From JBKPNZ01 sp046732895 (lineage in GTDB: Bacteria > Actinomycetota > Thermoleophilia > Solirubrobacterales > 70-9), in assembly GCA_046732895.1 (NCBI GenBank), contig JBKPNZ010000005.1, positions 1 through 15,721 of the forward strand: a stretch of 15,721 bases of DNA, written 5' to 3'. A program made the position numbers and the translations under genes. Positions 5,735 to 12,777 of this stretch are shown here, one piece after another (within the stretch, counting starts at the first letter, position 1; every line of letters begins with the position of its first letter). The notes beneath the pieces are model-generated. The model was not told the origin of the DNA. It worked only from the letters and a program-made list of their open reading frames with translations, and did not search any database.

Positions 5735-8700
5735 ATGGTCCGACGGCGGTTCGGCATCTTCAAACGGGACGGGGACACGGAGGGCGAGGCAGGCATGAGC
5801 ACGCCAAAGGCAAGGCACGGCACTTCGAACGGCATCGGCGAGTCGGCCGAGGACGCCGAGCCCGCCACAGCAGCGGACGAACCGAGCGAGAACGCCGACG
5901 AGGCGCCCCCCATCTTCGACCGCGAGGTGGAGCAGGAGGACGTATCTCGCGCCGACAAGCAAGGGCGCGAGACGAAGACGGACGAATGGCAGATCCCCGA
6001 AACTGACGCGCCGGCCTCCCCGGACATGGGTCACTCGGAGGCGGTCTGGATGCCGCCAGGGGCGCCGCCACGGGCGGACCCGGAGCCCGAGCCAGAAGGC
6101 GCGGGGCGGACCGCGGAGGAGCTTGCGATCGAGGAGGCCCTCGCTTTTACGCCAGGGGTATCGCCCGACCCGCCACCACCGACCAAGCCCGAATCCACGC
6201 CAGAGTCTCAGAAGGAGCCGGACTCGGCCGAGCGCATCCGCCACGCCGTGGAGAGGGCGGCGCACGCTGCTGAGGAGCGCGCGATCGAGGAGATCCTCGC
6301 TCTGGAGGAAGACCTCGAGCGCGCCAAGAACCTCGCATCGGAGAAGCTCGAGACCCTCCAGAACCGGCTCACTGAAGCGCAGCGTCGCGCGGCCGTCGCC
6401 GAGCGGCGGGCCAGGCAAGCCGAGCGGCGGGCCAGAGACGCCGAGCACTCGCCTCTCGCCGGCGACGGCGACGATGAGGCGGCCCGGCGCGAGGTGACCC
6501 AGGCCGCGGCCGCCATGATCGCGGCCGATCCAAAGCAGGAGGCCGAGACCGCGCGAAGCCTCCAGGAGGCCCTCACCCAGGTGCAGCAGGCCGAAGCTCG
6601 CGCGACCGAGGCGAAGCAGGCACAGGCCGAGGCCGAGCGCCGCCTTCGCGAGGAAGCCGACCGCCGCGTGGAAACGGAGACGGCGGACCTCCGGCGAGAG
6701 CTCGAGACGCTCCAGGCCCAGATGGAGGAACGCGTTCGCGAAGCCGGCGAGCGCGCACGCGCCGAGGCCGAGGAGCGGGCACGAGCCGAGGCCGACGAGC
6801 GCGCCAAGGAGGCGACTGAGGCCGCCCGCAGCGAGGTCGAAGCGATGGCGCTCCAGAGTGCCGAGACGACCCGCCGCGAGATCGAGGAAGAGGCTCGCCG
6901 CGAGGCTCAGGAGGCGGCGGACGCGGAGATCGAGCGGATCAGGAGCGAGAGCGAGGAGCGGACGCGAGTCGAGGTCGAGGCTGCGCGCAAGGCCGCCGAA
7001 GAGCGCTTCGCCGCCGAGCTGCGCGTCCGCGAGGAGGAGCTCGAGCAGGAGCGCGAGGAGAAGACGCGGCTCGTCGAGAGCTCGGACCGGCGCCTGCACG
7101 AGATCGAGGAGCGCGCCCACGCCGCCGCGGATCGCGTCTCGGCGGCGGAGGATGAGCTCGCCGGCGAGGCGGCGCGAGTCCGCGAGAGCGCGGAGAAGCG
7201 CATCGCCGACGAGACGGAGCGCGCCCGACGCGAGGCCACCGAGGAGGCGGACGCTCGAGTCCGCCGGCGCGAGGAGGAGCTCGAGGAGGCGGAGGCACAG
7301 GTCGAGGAGGCGAAGGCAGAGGCCGACGCCCACGCCGCGGAGCTCGAGGCCGCGCACGAGGAGGCGATCGCTGCGCTGCGAACCGAGCTGGAGCAGAAGG
7401 CCGATGAGATCGATTCGCGGCTCACGGCGGAGCTCGAACAGGAGCGCGCCGAGAAGGCCAAGGCCCTGGCGGAGGCCGAGCGCAAGGTCCACGACGCCGA
7501 GGAGCGCGCCCGGGCGGCGGAGAGCTCGGCGGCAACCGAATCCGTCGACATCAGGGCGGCGGCGTCGTCATGGCTGCGAGAGCAGACGACGGCGCTCCGG
7601 GCCGAGGGCGAGACGAAGGCGCGAGCCGAGCTCCGCGAGGCCGTGGCAGCCGTCGAGGCGAAGGCCGCAGAGGCCAGAAAGCAGCAGCTCGAGCAGCAGG
7701 CCGCGAGGCTGCAGGCCGAGGCGGATTCGAATCTGAAGCGGGAGGTCGCCGCGGCCCGGCTGGAGGCCGAACAGGCGGCGAAGACGACCTTCGGCGCGCG
7801 CGAGGAGCAGCTCCTGCGAGACAAGGCGGAGGTCGAAAGCAGCCTCGCCGCCACCCATCGCCAGCTCGCCGAAGCGGCCGAGCGCGCCAGCTCCGCCGAG
7901 CGCCGCGCCCTCACGATCGAGCAGGAGGCGCGACTGGTCAGCGAGCGGGAGCGAGAGGAGCGCTACCGGGCGATCGAGGGCCGCATCGGTGAGGTCGAGG
8001 AGCAGGCGAGTGATTGGATCCCGCCCGCGCCCGAGGAGGAAGCTCCCGTCGCCGAGGACGAGGCCGAGGAAGACGAGCCGGCCGCCGAGGCTGCGGATGA
8101 GGAGGCGAAGCCAAAGCGCAGGCGCGGACTGTTCCGGCGCAGCGTGAAGACTTCCGCCCCCGAAGCGCCCGCGCCCGACGAGGAGGAGCTCGGGCCTGCT
8201 GCGTTCATCCCGGGGGAGCCCGAGCCCGTCAGCGAGGCAGAAGATGCCGGCGAGCCGGACGCCGAAGGCGGCGAGGAGCCGGAGCCCCCTGCAGAAGCAG
8301 AAGGCCCGGCGCTGTTTGACCGCGAGTCGGTGGAGGCCGAGGTCGCGGAGGAATCCGAACAGGAAGCGAAGCAAGAGCCCGAGCCCGAGCCGCAAGCCGA
8401 GACCGAACCCGAGCCGCGAGCCGAAACTGAACCCGAGCCGCAAGCCGAGGCCGAAGCCGAGCCGGAGCCCGAACCCGAAGCCGAGCCGGAGCCCGAACCC
8501 GAAGCCGAGTCGGAGCCCGAACCCGAAGCCGAGCCGGAGCCCGAACCCGAACCTGAGCCCGAGCCGGTGCCGCAGCCGGTGCCCGAGGGCACGATCAGCC
8601 TCTCGCACGCCAGCTTCGACGATCTCCGCGAGCTCGGCATGTCGGTCACCCAGGCGAAGCGAGTCCTCAAGTACCGCGACGAGCGCGGCTTCAGCTCCCT

Positions 8701-8773
8701 CGACCAGCTCGACGAGGTGCCCGGCTTCCCACGGACGTTCCTCACCGACGTCAAGGAACGGATCGTCCCGTAG
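5735..8773 (+). CDS. Long coiled-coil protein with Glu/Pro repeat tail and C-terminal helix-hairpin-helix
   Basis: 1012 residues, no signal peptide or membrane helix, so probably cytoplasmic. Order: a basic start (RRRFGIFKR), an acidic disordered region to about 160, a very long Ala/Glu/Arg coiled coil (about 164-760), a second acidic disordered stretch, an EPEPEPEA-type tail (about 880-948), and a C-terminal domain (953-1012) resembling the ComEA helix-hairpin-helix (ISLSHASFDDLRELG ... LDQLDEVPGFP), which binds DNA backbone in its relatives. Three short motifs occur on both sides of the coil: RRR-x-G-I/L-F-K/R-R (3-11, 795-802), I/L-FDRE (60-64, 860-864) and AF-x-PG (137-141, 823-827). A second start at 5795, after GGAGGG, would give 992 residues, but the repeated basic motif favours 5735. 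It begins 11 nt after the glycosyltransferase. I do not recognise a named family; a scaffold or DNA-tethering role is inference. Confidence 0.85.
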   Translation: MVRRRFGIFKRDGDTEGEAGMSTPKARHGTSNGIGESAEDAEPATAADEPSENADEAPPIFDREVEQEDVSRADKQGRETKTDEWQIPETDAPASPDMGHSEAVWMPPGAPPRADPEPEPEGAGRTAEELAIEEALAFTPGVSPDPPPPTKPESTPESQKEPDSAERIRHAVERAAHAAEERAIEEILALEEDLERAKNLASEKLETLQNRLTEAQRRAAVAERRARQAERRARDAEHSPLAGDGDDEAARREVTQAAAAMIAADPKQEAETARSLQEALTQVQQAEARATEAKQAQAEAERRLREEADRRVETETADLRRELETLQAQMEERVREAGERARAEAEERARAEADERAKEATEAARSEVEAMALQSAETTRREIEEEARREAQEAADAEIERIRSESEERTRVEVEAARKAAEERFAAELRVREEELEQEREEKTRLVESSDRRLHEIEERAHAAADRVSAAEDELAGEAARVRESAEKRIADETERARREATEEADARVRRREEELEEAEAQVEEAKAEADAHAAELEAAHEEAIAALRTELEQKADEIDSRLTAELEQERAEKAKALAEAERKVHDAEERARAAESSAATESVDIRAAASSWLREQTTALRAEGETKARAELREAVAAVEAKAAEARKQQLEQQAARLQAEADSNLKREVAAARLEAEQAAKTTFGAREEQLLRDKAEVESSLAATHRQLAEAAERASSAERRALTIEQEARLVSEREREERYRAIEGRIGEVEEQASDWIPPAPEEEAPVAEDEAEEDEPAAEAADEEAKPKRRRGLFRRSVKTSAPEAPAPDEEELGPAAFIPGEPEPVSEAEDAGEPDAEGGEEPEPPAEAEGPALFDRESVEAEVAEESEQEAKQEPEPEPQAETEPEPRAETEPEPQAEAEAEPEPEPEAEPEPEPEAESEPEPEAEPEPEPEPEPEPVPQPVPEGTISLSHASFDDLRELGMSVTQAKRVLKYRDERGFSSLDQLDEVPGFPRTFLTDVKERIVP
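8456..8551 (+). repeat. Four tandem 24-bp units encoding the Glu/Pro tail
   Basis: The 24-bp unit that begins GCCGAGCCGGAGCCCGAACC is repeated four times head to tail at 8456, 8480, 8504 and 8528. The third copy has one change (C to T, giving Ser for Pro); the others are identical. Each copy encodes AEPEPEPE. Looser 8-residue periods (ETEPEPQA/RA) continue upstream to about 8376. Near-identity at the DNA level, not just protein level, suggests recent slippage or recombination, so copy number may vary between strains. Confidence 0.9.
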
Positions 8774-8774
8774 C

Positions 8775-8801
8775 CATCGCCGTCACCTCGCGACGGCGGT
8801 G
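8775..8801. terminator. Bidirectional hairpin between convergent genes
   Basis: A 10-bp stem (8775-8784 with 8792-8801, one G-T wobble) closes a 7-nt loop. Its core is CGCCGTC pairing with GACGGCG. It fills the 29-nt gap between the stop of the coiled-coil gene and the stop of the amidohydrolase gene. There is no clear U-run in either direction, but the position fits a shared terminator. Confidence 0.6.
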
Positions 8802-8802
8802 A

Positions 8803-9804
<1,002 letters not shown>

Positions 9805-9823
9805 CGCGCCGGTACCGTAACGG

Positions 9824-9840
9824 CGCCCCGCCGCGGGGCG
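9824..9840 (+). promoter_or_regulatory. GC hairpin abutting the nadB ribosome binding site
   Basis: CGCCCCG (9824-9830), loop CCG, CGGGGCG (9834-9840): a 7-bp all-GC stem ending where the GGAG ribosome binding site of nadB (9841-9844) begins, directly before the ATG at 9845. It could reduce ribosome access or act as a DNA dyad in the 40-nt divergent promoter region. In such GC-rich DNA it may also be chance. Confidence 0.35.
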
Positions 9841-9844
9841 GGAG

Positions 9845-11299
9845 ATGGGCCCGAGCGAGATCAAGAGCGAATGCGACGTCGCCGTGGTCGGTGGTGGCGC
9901 GACGGGGCTCTTCGCCGCGATTCGCGCGGCCGAGGCCGGCGCGGAAACCGTCCTCATCTCGCGCAAGCCACTCGCCGAGAGCTCGAGCTACTGGGCCCAG
10001 GGCGGATTGGCGGCGGCGCTGGCGCCCGACGACTCCCCGGAGCGCCACGCTGCCGACACGCTTGCCGCAGGGCGCGCGCTGTGCCGGTCCTCTGCTGTGG
10101 AGGTGCTGACGGCCGAGGCTCCGGCCGCCACTCGTGAGCTGCGAAAGCGCGGCGTGGACTTCGACCTCGAGCCGGACGGGACGCTTCAGCTCGGCCTCGA
10201 AGGCGGGCACACCGCGCGGCGCATAGTCCACAGCGGCGGCAGCCAGACCGGACGCGCGATCACCGCGCGCCTGGCCGCGCTGGCGGCGGACCAGCCCAGC
10301 CTCGAGGTGCTGGAGCGCACCTCAGCGCTCGCTCTTTGGAGCGACGGGCGGCGCTGCGCCGGGGTCATCACCGACGTGGGGGCGGTCGCGGCTCGGGGAA
10401 CGGTCCTCGCCACGGGCGGCGGCGCGGCGCTGTGGGAGCGCACGACAAACCCGTGGGGAGCGATCGGCGCCGGGTTGATGCTGGCCCATGCCGCCGGCGC
10501 GGATCTCGCAGACCTGGAGTTCTGCCAGTTCCACCCGACGGCCCTCGCGATCCCGGGCGATGAGCGGGACGGGACGCTGATCACGGAGGCTGTGCGCGGC
10601 GAGGGGGCAGCCCTGCTCGACGCGGCGGGCCGGCGGTTCACCGACGAGCTCGCCCCGCGCGATCAGGTCACCGCGGCGATTCTCGACCGGATGGCGGCCG
10701 ATGCCTCGGGCCACGTCCTCCTCGACCTGAGCGGCCTTGACCCGGAGCGCTTTCCCAACGTCTTCGCCGCCTGCCGCGACGCCGGGCTTGCTCCCGATCG
10801 TGAGCCGGTCCCGGTCGCACCGGCGGCCCACTATCTGATCGGGGGAGTCGTCTCGGACCTCGACGGGCGCTCCACGCTCCCGGGGCTCTACGCCGTGGGC
10901 GAGTGCGCATGCACAGGTCTGCACGGAGCGAACAGGCTGGCCTCGAACAGTCTCAGCGAGTGCTTCGTGTTCGGCGCCCGTGCCGCGGCGGCGGCTGCGC
11001 GTGAGCCGGGGGATACCCGTCAGCCGGAGCTGCCCGAGTGGCGGTTCGACCCGCCCACTGAGTCCACGCGCACCGCCCTTTGGTCCGGCGCCGGGCCGCG
11101 ACGCGACGCCACGAGGCTCGAGCGCCTGCTCGGCGAGCCGTACCCCCTTGCACGCCTGATCGCCCGCTCGGCGCTCGCCCGAGAGGAGTCCCGGGGCGCT
11201 CATCTCCGCTCGGACTTCCCGCTGCCGGATCCGGGCCTCGACGGCGTCCACCTGGTGGTCGATCCCGAGGGCGCGATCAGCGATCAGCGCTGGGCCTGA
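9845..11299 (+). CDS. nadB: L-aspartate oxidase
   Basis: 484 residues. This flavoprotein oxidises L-aspartate to iminoaspartate, the first step of de novo NAD synthesis, passing product to quinolinate synthase NadA. Visible: the FAD dinucleotide motif VVGGGATG (residues 14-21), the SYWAQGGLAAAL segment typical of NadB, FHPTAL, the active-site Arg251 in EAVRGEG, DELAPRD, the His of AHYLIGGV, and GLHGANRLASNSLSE (358-372) that contacts FAD and substrate. The related fumarate reductase/succinate dehydrogenase flavoproteins are longer and lack this combination. The C-terminal helical domain is short, which fits the lower end of family length. nadA and nadC are not in the window, so the pathway is split or lies elsewhere. 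GGAG directly precedes the ATG, closer than usual. Upstream is a divergent deacetylase gene. Confidence 0.94.
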   Translation: MGPSEIKSECDVAVVGGGATGLFAAIRAAEAGAETVLISRKPLAESSSYWAQGGLAAALAPDDSPERHAADTLAAGRALCRSSAVEVLTAEAPAATRELRKRGVDFDLEPDGTLQLGLEGGHTARRIVHSGGSQTGRAITARLAALAADQPSLEVLERTSALALWSDGRRCAGVITDVGAVAARGTVLATGGGAALWERTTNPWGAIGAGLMLAHAAGADLADLEFCQFHPTALAIPGDERDGTLITEAVRGEGAALLDAAGRRFTDELAPRDQVTAAILDRMAADASGHVLLDLSGLDPERFPNVFAACRDAGLAPDREPVPVAPAAHYLIGGVVSDLDGRSTLPGLYAVGECACTGLHGANRLASNSLSECFVFGARAAAAAAREPGDTRQPELPEWRFDPPTESTRTALWSGAGPRRDATRLERLLGEPYPLARLIARSALAREESRGAHLRSDFPLPDPGLDGVHLVVDPEGAISDQRWA

Positions 11300-11317
11300 C
11301 CGCCGCGCCGGCCCTTT
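11292..11317 (+). terminator. Possible terminator at the end of nadB
   Basis: GGGCC (11292-11296) can pair with GGCCC (11310-11314) followed by TTT, with the nadB stop in the loop. The stem is only 5 bp and the loop 13 nt, so this is a weak call. It is the best candidate before the new promoter at 11390. Confidence 0.25.
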
Positions 11318-11389
11318 CGCCCGCTCATCCGACCGATTGGGATCGCGCTGAGCGACCGGAGGACGACGTTTGCGCTAACCGATTGAGGC

Positions 11390-11418
11390 TTTACAGTCCG
11401 ATCGAAGGATCGTATAAA
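11390..11418 (+). promoter_or_regulatory. Near-consensus sigma-70-type promoter with inverted repeat in the spacer
   Basis: A -35 box TTTACA (11390-11395), exactly 17 bp, then a -10 box TATAAA (11413-11418); each is 5 of 6 to consensus. Transcription should start near 11425. The last 14 bp of the spacer form a perfect dyad, CGATC-GAAG-GATCG (11399-11412), touching the -10 box, which is an ideal place for a repressor or spacer-twisting activator. The surrounding DNA is markedly less GC-rich than the rest of the window. It would drive the small CCCH protein gene. Confidence 0.7.
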
Positions 11419-11573
11419 CGTCCACCACCGCTTGTTCAAGCCAAGTGGTTAATACCTCCTTAACACTAGGCCATTGCGGATTCACAGTTAGTTGCGATAC
11501 TCACGCTTCCTGAGGGACCGCACGGAAGGACCCAGGGCAAAGCAACGGAAGCTACAGGGAAGGCACGAGGGAC
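11419..11573 (+). promoter_or_regulatory. Long structured 5' leader of the CCCH protein gene
   Basis: About 150 nt of untranslated leader if transcription starts near 11425. It holds GCTTG-TT-CAAGC (11430-11441) close to the start point and GTTAA (11448-11452) pairing with TTAAC (11460-11464). The 7-nt loop of the latter is TACCTCC, overlapping ACCTCCTT (11454-11461), which equals the 16S rRNA anti-Shine-Dalgarno sequence and could pair with GGGAAGG (11557-11563) or GAGGG (11567-11571) before the start codon. No known riboswitch class is recognised. A weaker second -10-like element (GATACT with an upstream TGC) lies near 11495. Confidence 0.4.
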
Positions 11574-12047
11574 ATGTACCAGTTCAGCCGCTCGATTTAT
11601 CGCGAGCTGGCCCCCCGCGTGATCGAGGACGAGCACGACCCGACCGGTTGCGCCAATAAGCAGAAGGTCCTCGACTCATGCGAGGCGGCCATTCGCAGGC
11701 TCGCCTACGACCGACGTTATTTCGCCAGGCCGGCGCGCTCGCTCTTCAACGACGTGCGAGTGCATTTCTCGATGGGGGATCAACTCCGCGTCTGGCGCGT
11801 TATCGAAGGGAACATCAAGCTGGCGCTCGCATACCTGGAGCAGCTGCCGGAGGGCACGACGCTCGACGGCCAGCCGCGTCAGTGCCGGGCACACACCCGC
11901 AAGGGAACTCCCTGCCAGCGCGACCCACTGCCGGGGCGGGACTACTGCCCTTCGCACAAGCACCTCGAAGAGACGTTCGAGAGTGCCGAGATCCCGGCGG
12001 CCCTCGAAGAGGGCTCGATGGGGGGATCCATCAGCGCCGCGGCCTAG
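11574..12047 (+). CDS. Small conserved-looking protein with C-terminal CCCH (DUF5763-like) zinc-binding motif
   Basis: 157 residues, no signal peptide or membrane helix. The N-terminal two thirds look helical and charged (MYQFSRSIYRELAP, then CEAAIRRLAYDRRYFARPAR). The C-terminal part carries Cys104-x9-Cys114-x10-Cys125-x2-His128 in a QCRAHTRKGTPCQ ... GRDYCPSHKH arrangement, resembling the short DUF5763-type treble-clef-like zinc motif. I associate this combination with Thermoleophilia genomes from memory, without a named function. GGGAAGG 10 nt before the ATG and GAGGG 2 nt before it are the candidate ribosome binding sites. It forms a single-gene unit, with a strong promoter upstream and a strong terminator downstream, which suggests high and specifically controlled expression. 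Nucleic-acid or protein binding through the zinc motif is inference only. Confidence 0.82.
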   Translation: MYQFSRSIYRELAPRVIEDEHDPTGCANKQKVLDSCEAAIRRLAYDRRYFARPARSLFNDVRVHFSMGDQLRVWRVIEGNIKLALAYLEQLPEGTTLDGQPRQCRAHTRKGTPCQRDPLPGRDYCPSHKHLEETFESAEIPAALEEGSMGGSISAAA

Positions 12048-12069
12048 GCGCCGCACATTTCGGGACGGG

Positions 12070-12103
12070 CACGAGGCCCCGGCAGCCGCCGGGGCCTTTC
12101 GTG
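12070..12103 (+). terminator. Strong rho-independent-type terminator
   Basis: AGGCCCCGGC (12074-12083), loop AGCC, GCCGGGGCCT (12088-12097): a perfect 10-bp GC stem followed by TTTCGTGTT. Alternative outer pairing joins CACGA (12070-12074) with TCGTG (12099-12103). It begins 22 nt after the CCCH protein stop and ends 23 nt before the next start codon. Confidence 0.85.
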
Positions 12104-12126
12104 TTCTGGAGTGCAAGGCTTCCGGC

Positions 12127-12768
12127 GTGCCAGTGGAGCCCTACCGTCTCACTCACGTCGATGACCTCGACCGGATCCCGCTCGAGCACGGGGTCTGGCG
12201 GCCTGTGCGCCGCGCTCTGGGCGTCACCGCGTTCGGCATCAACGCCTATTCGGCGGATGCAGCGGGCGACAGGCTGATCGAGCCCCACGACGAGACGAGC
12301 CCTGGAGCGGGTGGACACCAGGAGCTCTATCTGACCGTGGCGGGGCGCGGGACCTTCACCGTCGATGGCGAAGAGCTCGACACCCCCGCGGGCACCCTGC
12401 TTTTGATCGAGCCTGGCGCGAGGCGCGAGGCGATCGCCGCCGAGGACGCGACGACGGTCGTCGTGATCGGCGGCCGGCCGGACGCCGCGATGCCGCCGTC
12501 GCCCTTCGAGTACTGGTACAGCGCGATCCCGGCCGAGGAGAGCGGGGACTTCGATCGCGCCTACGAGATCGTCGCGGAGGGCCTCGAGCACTGGCCCGAC
12601 CACGGCACGATGCACTACGCGCTCGCCTGCTACCGCGCGCGCCAGGGGCGGCGCGATGAGGCGCTCGAGCACCTCCGCACCGCGTTCGCGAACGACCCAC
12701 GTACGCGCGAGTGGGCCGCGGACGACTCGGACCTCGACTCGCTTCGGGACGACCCCGCCTACCCGTAA
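12127..12768 (+). CDS. Cupin-TPR fusion protein
   Basis: 213 residues from a GTG at 12127 (GTG at 12133 is an alternative; AAGG lies 8 nt upstream of the first). Residues 20-116 form a cupin barrel with GGHQELYLTVAGRGTFTVDG and PAGTLLLIEPGARREA. Of the usual cupin metal ligands His64 and Glu66 are present, but the motif-2 His is replaced by Arg99/Arg100 and one motif-1 His is missing, so classic metal-dependent catalysis is doubtful; ligand binding or sensing is more likely. Residues 136-210 hold about two TPR-like helical pairs (GDFDRAYEIVAEGLEHWPD, then MHYALACYRARQGRRDEALE) for protein contacts. The frame is open upstream through the terminator into the preceding gene, which I reject. HyuA starts 9 nt later, so this is probably the first gene of that operon and may assist or regulate the enzyme. 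Confidence 0.8.
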   Translation: MPVEPYRLTHVDDLDRIPLEHGVWRPVRRALGVTAFGINAYSADAAGDRLIEPHDETSPGAGGHQELYLTVAGRGTFTVDGEELDTPAGTLLLIEPGARREAIAAEDATTVVVIGGRPDAAMPPSPFEYWYSAIPAEESGDFDRAYEIVAEGLEHWPDHGTMHYALACYRARQGRRDEALEHLRTAFANDPRTREWAADDSDLDSLRDDPAYP

Positions 12769-12777
12769 GTCTGAGGA

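Noticed and set aside
5672..7492. 606-codon minus-strand open frame rich in Leu, Gly and Arg
   Set aside because: It mirrors the Ala/Glu/Arg codons of the coiled-coil gene; the hydrophobic look comes from Glu and Ala codons read backwards.
8376..8573. Possible CRISPR-like or satellite array
   Set aside because: The repeats are contiguous without spacers and in frame, so they are a coding tandem repeat.
7568..8608. 346-codon minus-strand frame with a Gly-Phe/Leu repeat
   Set aside because: The repeat is the antisense of the EPEPEPEA tail and has no independent support.
9805..9966. 54-codon upstream extension of the deacetylase frame
   Set aside because: It overlaps the start of nadB in antisense and lacks family similarity.
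11983..12126. Upstream extension of the cupin-TPR frame
   Set aside because: It would run through the end of the CCCH gene and the strong terminator, and has no cupin similarity.
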